Under the pieces are notes generated by a model. The model was not told where the DNA came from. It did not search any database and was given only the letters and a program-made list of their open reading frames with translations. Below, in pieces: positions 26,150-34,063 of a stretch of 64,000 bases of DNA. A program made the position numbers and the translations under genes. How positions within the stretch are numbered: the stretch's first letter is position 1; every line of letters begins with the position of its first letter. The stretch comes from an uncultured Alphaproteobacteria bacterium (lineage in GTDB: Bacteria; Pseudomonadota; Alphaproteobacteria; Caulobacterales; Caulobacteraceae): positions 1-64,000 of the forward strand of contig CAIOSI010000040.1 of NCBI GenBank assembly GCA_903860975.1, read 5' to 3'.

Positions 26150-26517
26150 ATAATCGGCTACACGACCATCGGGACCAATAATCTCGAACGCGCCAGGGCC
26201 TTTTATGACGCGGCGCTCGCCTCCTTGGGTGGGCGCCGAACCCTGACTTATGAGCGTTCACAGAACTATGGCAGCCCACAACGGGGCCCGATGCGGGGGC
26301 TTGCCTTTCGGCGGCGCCGTGGCGACGACAGGCAATGGCGTGATGGTCGCCTTGTCGGCAGACTCATCTGCGGTCGTCGATTAGGTTTATGCCGCCGCAC
26401 GGGTTGCCGGAGCCACCCATTGAAGGCCCGCCAGGGCAGCGTATGGATAATTTCTGCGGTGCCTGTTTCCGCGATTTGGACGACAGCAGGCTCTGCGTCT
26501 TTCGGATGGCAACATAG
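26150..26517 (+). pseudogene. Decayed tandem copy of the VOC gene
   Basis: Two bases after the stop of the intact VOC gene the frame reads IGYTTIGTNNLERARAFYDA, a near copy of that gene's start, but the initiation codon is ATA. Further along, the remaining family segments can be read in broken pieces: TGNGVMVALSADSSAVVD before a stop, then VYAAARVAGAT, then CGACFRDLDDSRLCVFRMAT up to the stop at 26517. At least one frameshift, in-frame stops and a lost start codon make it a pseudogene. Length and ending match the intact copy, so it arose by tandem duplication followed by decay. Confidence 0.85.
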
Positions 26518-26523
26518 GCCTGC

Positions 26524-27867
26524 CTAGGTTGCGGGCCGCGTTCCTGCCAGCGTTGGCGTGACGCGCCAGATGATCCCGCCGACGTCATCAGCGACAAGCA
26601 GCGCGCCGGTCTTGTCGACCACCACGCCGACTGGCCGACCCTGGATCTTGTCGTGCTTGTCCAGGAAGCCTGTCAGAAAAGCCTGTGGCGCGTTCTGCGG
26701 ACGCCCGCCCGCGAAGGGCACGAAGACGACTTGATAGCCGTTCAGTGGCTTGCGGTTCCACGACCCATGCTGGCCGATGAAGGCACCTCCACGATAGGAC
26801 ATTGGAAAGGCCGCGCCTGTGTAGAACGCCAGACCCAAGGAGGCTGTATGGGCGCCCATGCCAAAGTCCGGGGCGATCGCCTTGGCGACCATTTCCGGGT
26901 TCGCTGGCTTCACACGTTCATCGACATTGTGGCCCCAATAGCTCCAGGGCCAGCCGTAGAAGGCACCATCCCTTACGCCGGTCAGGAAGTCAGGTGGTAG
27001 GTCGTTGCCGATCTCGTCCCGCTCGTTGGAGACCGTCCACATCACCCCGGTCTCCGGCTCGAAATCGATGCCGTTGGGGTTGCGGATGCCCGAGGCGTAG
27101 ATCCGAGCCTTAGCGGTCGCGATGTCGAATTCCCAGATCGCTGCGCGCCCGACCTCGTTCTCCAGCCCGTTATCACCGATATTCGAGTTGGACCCGACGG
27201 TGGCATAGAGCCTCGTCCCGTCGCGGCTGGCGACGACGTTCTTCGTCCAGTGATGGTTGATCGGCGGGCCTGGAAGGTCGAACACCTTCTGGCCGATGCC
27301 ACTCTCGGAGGTCTGACCCGTGGCGTACGGAAAACTCACCACTCCGTTGTCGTTGGCGACGTAGAGCGTGCTTCCCACCAGGGCCATGCCGAACGGTCGG
27401 GTCAGGCCCTGTGCGAACAGCATGCGGCTTTCCGCGACCCCGTTCCCGTCGCTGTCGCGCAGCAGGAAGATTTTGTTGGGACTGGGTTTGGCGGCACCCA
27501 CCTTCTTCATCACCAGTTTTTGGACGAAGCCCTTGATGCCCTGGTTGGATTTGTCTGCGGCCGAAACTTCTGACGCCGATTCTGCGACCAGGACGTCGTT
27601 GTTTGGAAGGACATAGAGCCAGCGCGGATGGTCGAGGCCTTCGGCATAGCGGGTGACGGTGAAGCCGGGGGGCGCCTTGGGCGCGGCGCCATCGGCCCAG
27701 CCGACAATCTTCGGGGTGTCGAGCGTCGGGATCAGCACGTGCTGCGGCTTCGGCAGCGGCGGATTGGGGCCATAGCCGGTCCAGGGGCTAGGTGATCCTG
27801 CCGGCAGACAGCCCGCGAGCCCCAGCGCGGCGAACGCGGAGGCAGCAAAAATTGGCTTGCGGCTCAT
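26524..27867 (-). CDS. PQQ-type sugar dehydrogenase-like lipoprotein (L-sorbosone dehydrogenase family)
   Basis: 447-residue protein with a lipoprotein signal (FAALGLAGC, acyl-Cys about 20), so it is anchored in a periplasm-facing membrane. The rest is a six-bladed beta-propeller of the glucose/sorbosone dehydrogenase type, with typical blade motifs: FARYAEGLDHPRWLYVLPN-like start, NNDVLVAES, RPFGMALVG, ASGIRNPNGIDFEP, SNERDEIGNDLPPDF and AFIGQHGSWNRKP. These enzymes oxidise sugars or polyols with PQQ. The PQQ-contacting residues cannot be confirmed by eye. It is convergent with the VOC pair and divergent from the acyl-CoA dehydrogenases. Confidence 0.85.
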   Translation of the reverse strand: MSRKPIFAASAFAALGLAGCLPAGSPSPWTGYGPNPPLPKPQHVLIPTLDTPKIVGWADGAAPKAPPGFTVTRYAEGLDHPRWLYVLPNNDVLVAESASEVSAADKSNQGIKGFVQKLVMKKVGAAKPSPNKIFLLRDSDGNGVAESRMLFAQGLTRPFGMALVGSTLYVANDNGVVSFPYATGQTSESGIGQKVFDLPGPPINHHWTKNVVASRDGTRLYATVGSNSNIGDNGLENEVGRAAIWEFDIATAKARIYASGIRNPNGIDFEPETGVMWTVSNERDEIGNDLPPDFLTGVRDGAFYGWPWSYWGHNVDERVKPANPEMVAKAIAPDFGMGAHTASLGLAFYTGAAFPMSYRGGAFIGQHGSWNRKPLNGYQVVFVPFAGGRPQNAPQAFLTGFLDKHDKIQGRPVGVVVDKTGALLVADDVGGIIWRVTPTLAGTRPAT

Positions 27868-27994
27868 CGGTCAGTCTCTCCAACTCGGTTCTATAACCTA
27901 GGCTTGGCCTCTATTGTTGCATTCGCCAGTTCTCTGACGCCAGGGCGCTGTTGCGCGAACGCTGGAAAACGGCTCACCTGACGGCTAGGGAGCG

Positions 27995-29179
27995 ATGAAA
28001 ATGGACCTCAATGAAACGCCCGAGATGACGGCGTTCCGCGGCCAGGTGAGGGATTTCCTCAAGGCCCGCCGAGACGACTACGCAGATGGCGCGGCTCGGG
28101 ATCCGTTGGCCTGGCAGCTTCTGTTGATCGAGCACGGATACGCAGCGCGGACCATCCCGCGTGAATACGGCGGCTTTGGCGCCGAGCCCGACGTTTTGAA
28201 GGGTCGCATCATCGCCGAGGAATTCATCGCCGCCAGCGCGCCACGCGGCCTGACGGGGCAGGGCATTTCGATGTTGGTCCCAACGCTTCTGGAGGTCGGA
28301 TCAGACGAGCAAAAGAAGCGTTGGATCGGACCGACCCTGCGCGGTGAAATTGTCTGGTGTCAGGGCTATTCCGAGCCGGGTGCAGGGTCCGATCTCGCAA
28401 ACCTCCAGACCAAGGCCGTCGAGGACGGCGATGACTTTGTCATTTCGGGCTCGAAGATTTGGACGAGCACGGCGCATCTTGCCCAGATGATGTTTTGCTT
28501 GGTCAGGACCGAGCCGCAAGCTGCCAAGCACGAGGGCATCTCCTACGTCCTGATCCCGATGGATACGCCCGGGATTGATGTCCGGCCGCTGAAGACCATG
28601 ACCGGCGGATCTGAGTTCAACGAGATCTTCTTCAGCGACGTCAGGGTGCCGCAAAGCCAGGTCGTTGGGGGGCGCGGGCGCGGCTGGTTCGTGGCCAATA
28701 CAACGCTCAAACATGAGCGCGGAATGCTCGGTGATCCAAACGCTACAGAAGCGCGGCTCAATGCTTTGATCGAGTTGATGAAATCGGAGTCTGTCGACGG
28801 GCAAAGGATCATTGAAAATCCCATCTTCCGCGATCGCCTAATGCAGCTTCAGGGCCGAGTTTTATCCATGAGATGCAACGGGTTAAGACTCCTTACTTCA
28901 CAAATCACTGGAGAGTCTGCAGGGATTGCTGCGCTCATCGTCAAACTGCAGGGCTGCGAACTCAACCACCAGCTCGCGGCCTTAGCGATCGATGCGCTTG
29001 GCGAGCTCGGCATTCTCTACCATGACGGCTCGCATCTTCGCGCGAAAGGCCGATGGCAGTGGAATTATATGTTCGACCTTGGCCTGATCATTGGCGGCGG
29101 CACCGCCCAAATCCAGAAAAACATCATCTCCGAACGTGGCCTCGGCATGCCGCGCGAACCCAAGCCTGCGGTGCTTTGA
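27995..29179 (+). CDS. Acyl-CoA dehydrogenase, first subunit of a pair
   Basis: 394-residue FAD-dependent acyl-CoA dehydrogenase. The N-terminal helical domain has the SEPGAGSDLA flavin motif (CQGYSEPGAGSDL), the middle beta domain has GSKIWTSTAH, and the C-terminal domain ends GGGTAQIQKNIISERGLGMP. In the region where many family members have a catalytic Glu, this protein has IIGGGTAQIQ, as in the heteromeric enzymes of steroid and other branched acyl-CoA breakdown. The next gene, 3 bp downstream, is a second, shorter acyl-CoA dehydrogenase. I infer an alpha2beta2 complex. An alternative in-frame ATG lies two codons inside the start. Confidence 0.92.
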   Translation: MKMDLNETPEMTAFRGQVRDFLKARRDDYADGAARDPLAWQLLLIEHGYAARTIPREYGGFGAEPDVLKGRIIAEEFIAASAPRGLTGQGISMLVPTLLEVGSDEQKKRWIGPTLRGEIVWCQGYSEPGAGSDLANLQTKAVEDGDDFVISGSKIWTSTAHLAQMMFCLVRTEPQAAKHEGISYVLIPMDTPGIDVRPLKTMTGGSEFNEIFFSDVRVPQSQVVGGRGRGWFVANTTLKHERGMLGDPNATEARLNALIELMKSESVDGQRIIENPIFRDRLMQLQGRVLSMRCNGLRLLTSQITGESAGIAALIVKLQGCELNHQLAALAIDALGELGILYHDGSHLRAKGRWQWNYMFDLGLIIGGGTAQIQKNIISERGLGMPREPKPAVL

Positions 29180-29182
29180 GCC

Positions 29183-30265
29183 ATGGATTTCTCGCTTACC
29201 CAAGACCAACGGATGATGCAGGAGAGTTTGGGCCGTACGCTTGCCGAGGCAAGCTCTTTGGGCCGGGTCCGCAAGTTTGCCGGCGACCTCACCGATAGGG
29301 GTGACGACATCTGGAAGGCGCTGGCCGATTTCGGTCTGGCAGGGATGGTGATTCCCGAAGCGTTCGGCGGACTAGGCTTGACGCTGCTTGATGCGGCGCT
29401 GGCCTCGGAGGCTCTGGGCGCTGCCGTAGCGCCTGCGCCTTTCCTGGGCACGGTGCTCGCAAGCTTGGCGCTGTTGCGTGGGGGCTCGCCTGAGCAACAG
29501 GCACAGTGGTTGGCGAAAATGGCGTCTGGCGACGTCGTCGCGGTGGCGGTGATTTCGGAACAGATCGCAGGCGCGCGGGATGACGCGGGCGTCGTCGCCG
29601 TTGGTGGCAAGCTCAACGGCAAGGCGCTGTTCGTACCTGGCGGCATGGCGGCCGGTTTGCTGATCGTCGCAGACACGGCCGATCGGCTGCATTTGGTGCA
29701 GGGCGAGACTGCGGGTCTGACGCGAACGTTCATGCCAGGTCTCGATGAGACCCGACGCCTCACCGAGTTGACCTTCGTCGATGTCGTCGCAGAGCCGTTG
29801 GGAGCTGGACCGCAGCTGCTAACTGCGCTGCGCGACGCCGGATGGATCTTGATCGCCGCTGACAGCCTGGGCGCATCCCAAGCTATGCTCGACAGGGCTG
29901 TTGCCTATGCCAAGGAGCGGCGCCAATTCGATCGCGTGATCGGATCTTTTCAGGCCGTTAAGCACATGTGCGCCGAAATGGCCGCAGAGCTTGAGCCCTG
30001 CCGATCACTGATCTGGTACGCCGCCTATGCTTTTGACGCCGCACCGGCCGAGGCTTCGCTGATGGCCGCCCACGCCAAGGCGCTCACGTCCGAGGTTGGC
30101 CGGTTCATCGCGCGCACCTCGACCGAGGTCCATGGCGGTATGGGCATCACCGACCTTCTGGGACTTCATTTCTGGTTCAAACGCCTCGGCCTCAACCGCC
30201 AACTGCTTGGCGGACCCGAGCGCGTGCGCGAGATCGCAGCGAAGCTGCAGGGGTTGGCGGCCTAG
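29183..30265 (+). CDS. Acyl-CoA dehydrogenase, second subunit of a pair
   Basis: 360-residue acyl-CoA dehydrogenase homologue, shorter and less typical than its partner. It keeps the N-terminal helical domain (FGGLGLTLLDAALASEALG), a weakly conserved middle domain without the SEPGAGSD flavin motif, and the C-terminal RRQFDRVIGSFQAVKHMCAEM and EVHGGMGITD motifs. Such sequences are usually the non-identical partner in heterotetrameric acyl-CoA dehydrogenases. It begins 3 bp after its partner's stop with ATG at 29183, so translation is probably coupled. The substrate may be a ring- or side-chain acyl-CoA. Confidence 0.9.
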   Translation: MDFSLTQDQRMMQESLGRTLAEASSLGRVRKFAGDLTDRGDDIWKALADFGLAGMVIPEAFGGLGLTLLDAALASEALGAAVAPAPFLGTVLASLALLRGGSPEQQAQWLAKMASGDVVAVAVISEQIAGARDDAGVVAVGGKLNGKALFVPGGMAAGLLIVADTADRLHLVQGETAGLTRTFMPGLDETRRLTELTFVDVVAEPLGAGPQLLTALRDAGWILIAADSLGASQAMLDRAVAYAKERRQFDRVIGSFQAVKHMCAEMAAELEPCRSLIWYAAYAFDAAPAEASLMAAHAKALTSEVGRFIARTSTEVHGGMGITDLLGLHFWFKRLGLNRQLLGGPERVREIAAKLQGLAA

Positions 30266-30298
30266 GCGTCGAGGCCGGTCTTTTGTGTTCCCCGCGCT

Positions 30299-31798
30299 TC
30301 AGGCGTGAGTTGGTGGGATGCGATGGGCCCAGGGCTGTGCGGCCTCGAGTTCATAGGCCAGTTCGAAAAGCGTGCGCTCGTTGCCAGCGCGGGCTGAGAT
30401 CATGGTTCCGATCGGCAACCCGGCCTGGCTCCAGCTGAGCGGGATGCTCATCGACGGAGCGCCGGCGATATTGTGGATGGGCGGGTAGCCGACGTATGCC
30501 TTCAGCCGCGCGACCAAAGTCTCGAAGGGGACGCCAGGCGCGACCTCGCCCAATAACGGCGGTCCTGACGATACCACCGGTGAGACGACGACGTCGAAAC
30601 GGTAGGCTGGGAACCAGGTGTCATAGGCTAGCGCATTGGCGTTCAATCGTTGGAGCGCAGCGCCAAGCGCCTCGGGCGACGTCGCGTGGGCCATCTCGAC
30701 CAGTCCAAGGCTGAACGGTTCAAGCTCACGGTGATCGGGCGCACGAGAAATGGTGCGCCCAATGTTGTCAGCGAAGTCCTTTGCGCCCATCGCCCAAAGC
30801 GTCAGGAAATCATCGATGAACTGGGTGCCGTCAAAGGGAAGGTGGGTGTAGTCGATGTGGTGTCCAAGGCCGGCCAGAAGCTTAATGGCGTTATCCGTCG
30901 CCGCCATCACATCGGGTTGTGGTCGATGGCCGAGCCCATTTTCCACAAGGACTCCAATACGCAACCGGCGTTTCGAAGGTGAGCTCACCAGACCGACCGG
31001 AGGTCGCTGCGCATGGGCACCGGTATCTTCATTGACGGCGAAGAAGGCTGCGCTGTCGCGCACGCTGCGGGTCAGAACGTGCCGCGTACCGATGTCGCTG
31101 ATCCTGGTTTCGTCCATCGTGCCGAGCATCCGCCCGCGCGAAGGTTTCAGGCCGAAAAGGCCACAGTGGGACGCTGGAATGCGGATCGAGCCACCGCTAT
31201 CCGTCGCTTCGCTGGCGGCAACGATTCCAGCTGCAACGGCGACGGCTGCCCCGCCGGAGGATCCGCCGCAGGAGCGGTTCAAGTCCCACGGATTGCGAGT
31301 GAGGCCCGTGGCCAAAGGCTCGGTCGTGGGAAGGAAGGCCGCCTCCGGCGTCGCCGATTTGCCGATGACGATAACGCCGGCGCGATCGAAGGCGTCGATG
31401 AAGGCTGACTGCGTCGTGGCCCGAGGCGCGTTTCGTCCCGCCTGAGACCCGAAGCGGGTCGGCAGACCGACGTAGTCGTCGATATCCTTGATCAGAAACG
31501 GCAAGCCCCCGAACGGCCCTGCAGGGGTGCCCGCCCGCGCCCGCGTCAATGCCCGATCGAAGTCGGAATTGACGATGCAGTTGAGGGTTCCCTGCAGGGC
31601 TTCTGCCCGGTTAATCGCGGTCTCAACTGCCTCAGCCGCAGTAAGCTCGCCGCGCCGGATACTGGCTGCGAGCGCGGTGGCGTCCGGCCACGGTGAGGTC
31701 GCAGCAGGTGTGGGGAGGGACTTTGCGGCTGCCAGCACATGACCGCTCGCCAGTCCTGCCGGCACCGCAGCCAGAGCCCGGCGAGTGATTTGGGTCAT
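30299..31798 (-). CDS. Amidase-signature family hydrolase, exported
   Basis: 499-residue amidase of the Ser-cisSer-Lys class. The N-terminus (MTQITRRALAAVPAGLASGH) is a signal-like sequence with an Arg-Arg pair, suggesting Tat or Sec export. Lys104 (FLIKDID), Ser180/181 (CGGSSGG) and nucleophile Ser204 (DSGGSIRIPAS) form the triad. Amidase-signature enzymes hydrolyse diverse amides, nitrile-derived amides or peptides, so the substrate is open. The start is placed at the ATG at 31798; the open frame extends further upstream but those residues read as non-coding and overlap the next gene's end. It is tail to tail with the acyl-CoA dehydrogenase pair and has the same direction as the FkbH-like gene. 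Confidence 0.9.
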   Translation of the reverse strand: MTQITRRALAAVPAGLASGHVLAAAKSLPTPAATSPWPDATALAASIRRGELTAAEAVETAINRAEALQGTLNCIVNSDFDRALTRARAGTPAGPFGGLPFLIKDIDDYVGLPTRFGSQAGRNAPRATTQSAFIDAFDRAGVIVIGKSATPEAAFLPTTEPLATGLTRNPWDLNRSCGGSSGGAAVAVAAGIVAASEATDSGGSIRIPASHCGLFGLKPSRGRMLGTMDETRISDIGTRHVLTRSVRDSAAFFAVNEDTGAHAQRPPVGLVSSPSKRRLRIGVLVENGLGHRPQPDVMAATDNAIKLLAGLGHHIDYTHLPFDGTQFIDDFLTLWAMGAKDFADNIGRTISRAPDHRELEPFSLGLVEMAHATSPEALGAALQRLNANALAYDTWFPAYRFDVVVSPVVSSGPPLLGEVAPGVPFETLVARLKAYVGYPPIHNIAGAPSMSIPLSWSQAGLPIGTMISARAGNERTLFELAYELEAAQPWAHRIPPTHA

Positions 31799-31904
31799 GA
31801 CGCCTCTCTCATTTACCCCCACTTGGCCGGCGTTGGGCTGACTAGGCAATGGGCAAGGCGGCTGCCGTGGTCGCCACGCAAGCTCGAGAGGCCAAGCTCG
31901 GGGC

Positions 31905-33995
31905 CTAGCCAGACAGGCTGCGGCGCCAAAGGTTGTCACCGATGTGTTCGAACCCATTGTCGCTGTAGATGTGACGCACCGGGGTGTTGCGCGATGTTTC
32001 GATGATCCGCGCGCGGACTTCGGTGTGGTCTTCGCCCAACGTTTCCAGAATGAATTGGACGAACCGGTGCTCGACACCCAGGCCAAGCACCCGGCAACTG
32101 AGCGCCAGACCCGTAATTTCACCGTCTTCGATCACCGCCGCGCCGACCAGTCCGTGGTCTCCGAAGCGGTCGGACACCTGCATGGCGTAGATCATGGCGT
32201 CGGGTCGACGCAAAAGTGCATCGAGTTCTGCAGCGGAATACTTCGCGCCCGTGGCGTTGAACTGGGTGGTGCGATTGAAGAGCTCTTCCACGCGACGCAG
32301 TGATGCGGCCCCTGCGTCCAAGCGCGCGATGGTCGTCTGGACATTGAGCGAGGCTAGGAATTCGTTCTGATCTGAGGCGTTGGCTTGCGTCTGTTGCCGC
32401 TGGAGCTGGGCTTGAGTCATGGCTGTGCGTGAGGCCGACTCCTGCGTCACCCGAGGCGCCTGCAGGCGCGGGTCTGTCAGGAGACGCCGCCGCAGGCTGA
32501 ATAGCTCCTCGCCCCAGACTTCCACCTCAGGCAACCGCTGCAGGACATTTTCCCGCTCGATGGGATTGTCATCGATGAACAGGAAAGTCTCGAGCGCAAA
32601 GCCCAGTTCATTGGCGATGGAACTGATATTCTCGACCTTGTCTCCCCAGTTGACCCGCCAAGTGACGAAGTCGTCGGGGGTGAGCAGACGCTCATGCGGG
32701 TAGTGATCTTCGTAGGTCCAGAGTTCGCGGACCGTCGCCTCGTCGTTCTTGCTCACACAGGCCAGCAGGATGCCCCGCTGCTTCAAGGCCAGCAACGCTT
32801 CATGCAGACCGAAGAACAGGCCGATGTAGGAAAACGGGCCGCTGATCTCTGGCGTCCAGGCGAACGGAGTTCCGGTCTCGGCCAGTACGCCCGGCCAGAG
32901 CACGCCGTCCAGGTCAACAATAACGCACTTTTTGCGGCCAAGACCGCTGACGATCATCAGGGCGTCGACGTGGGCCTTCGCCATAACCGCCTCGCGGCCG
33001 TACGGATCTCCTGCGAGCAATTGGGCGAGTGGCGCGGTGTCGGGGAAAATATGGTGCACGGCGGACTTCTCGTCATCCGGACGCTGCAACATCCAGCCTG
33101 GAGAGCCGAAATGGGTGAAGCCAACCTGGCCGTCATCCAGCAGGCGTTCCGATCCTGTCGCGGCTAACCCGGCGGCGACGTCGACGACGTGAACGTCTGA
33201 ATAGTTTTCCGCCAGGTCGGACAAGAGCACATTGGCCAAACGGAAGCGGTTGCGGTGCCCATAGGCGCCACGATCAGCCAGTCCCAGCGGTTGCACGGTG
33301 GGCTCTGGAAGGTTGTCGATGAGGATCGGGGCCGCGGTCTGTTCTCGCAGGCCTTCGATCATCTGACGCGCCTGAGCGATGTAGGGGGCACACGGCGGTG
33401 CTGTGCTGTCGGGCAGCAGGGGATCGGTTATCGCGTAACGCGCCGAAAGGGCGCCGATAATGATGGCGTCATGTTTGCGCTCGCCGGCCAGGCGCAGGTC
33501 ATCAGGGAAGGTCGCCGCAATCCGCAGGTCAATCCCGCGGGCGGCGGCCTCCCGACGCATGAAGTCGGCCTCCATTTGGATGTCGCAATCGCCGAACAGG
33601 AGAACCTCGAGGCGCGGGCCATCGACGGTGAGATCCTCAGTCCCCAAGGCTGCGCCCGCCGACCAATAGGCCTCCACGCCTTCCTTGGCCTTCCTTCGGA
33701 ACCGTTCCAAAGCTTCGGCCGGGTCGCGGCCGTAGTAGCTGCCGAGCGCCTGCGTCTGTTCTGCAAGTTCTTCTGCCGGTGTTTTGTTGGTCAGAATTCC
33801 GCGCTCGATCAGCGCGGCAAAACCGGCCTCGCCTGGACCATCGGCGGAGAGGTCTCGTGGGGTGCGAAAGAACTCGATCATTTCCGCAAGCTCGGCGTCG
33901 GCCACCAAGCGTGTGTGGGTGATCGCATGGATGACCAGCACGCGGCTCTCGCCGACCGGCAGGAGGTGCACGAACTGCGAGAGGCGCAAGGTCAT
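31905..33995 (-). CDS. FkbH-like HAD-IIIC phosphatase-fold protein with N-terminal extra domain
   Basis: 696-residue cytosolic multidomain protein. Residues about 1-75 form a small unassigned domain (FVHLLPVGESRVLVIHAITH, then ALIERGIL) reminiscent of the leading domains of some peptide-maturation proteins. About 130-330 is an SGNH-like region (LLFGDCDIQME). The HAD domain starts at VIVDLDGVLWPG, with Asp361 and Asp363. The C-terminus, about 560-696, is a GNAT-like domain (RVEELFNRTTQFNATG, DRFGDHGLVG). FkbH proteins load a glyceryl unit from 1,3-bisphosphoglycerate onto an acyl carrier protein in polyketide pathways. No carrier protein, PKS or NRPS gene is in the window, so the acceptor is unknown. 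Confidence 0.88.
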   Translation of the reverse strand: MTLRLSQFVHLLPVGESRVLVIHAITHTRLVADAELAEMIEFFRTPRDLSADGPGEAGFAALIERGILTNKTPAEELAEQTQALGSYYGRDPAEALERFRRKAKEGVEAYWSAGAALGTEDLTVDGPRLEVLLFGDCDIQMEADFMRREAAARGIDLRIAATFPDDLRLAGERKHDAIIIGALSARYAITDPLLPDSTAPPCAPYIAQARQMIEGLREQTAAPILIDNLPEPTVQPLGLADRGAYGHRNRFRLANVLLSDLAENYSDVHVVDVAAGLAATGSERLLDDGQVGFTHFGSPGWMLQRPDDEKSAVHHIFPDTAPLAQLLAGDPYGREAVMAKAHVDALMIVSGLGRKKCVIVDLDGVLWPGVLAETGTPFAWTPEISGPFSYIGLFFGLHEALLALKQRGILLACVSKNDEATVRELWTYEDHYPHERLLTPDDFVTWRVNWGDKVENISSIANELGFALETFLFIDDNPIERENVLQRLPEVEVWGEELFSLRRRLLTDPRLQAPRVTQESASRTAMTQAQLQRQQTQANASDQNEFLASLNVQTTIARLDAGAASLRRVEELFNRTTQFNATGAKYSAAELDALLRRPDAMIYAMQVSDRFGDHGLVGAAVIEDGEITGLALSCRVLGLGVEHRFVQFILETLGEDHTEVRARIIETSRNTPVRHIYSDNGFEHIGDNLWRRSLSG

Positions 33996-34063
33996 CGACT
34001 GCGTTCCATGAGGCCCACCATCAAGGCCCGAGTCCCAGGTTTTACCGAGGCGGCTTTGACAGA

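Noticed and set aside
31799-32122. 108-codon N-terminal extension of the amidase
   Set aside because: It overlaps the end of the FkbH-like gene in another frame and reads as antisense composition; the signal-like MTQITRRAL start at 31798 is preferred.
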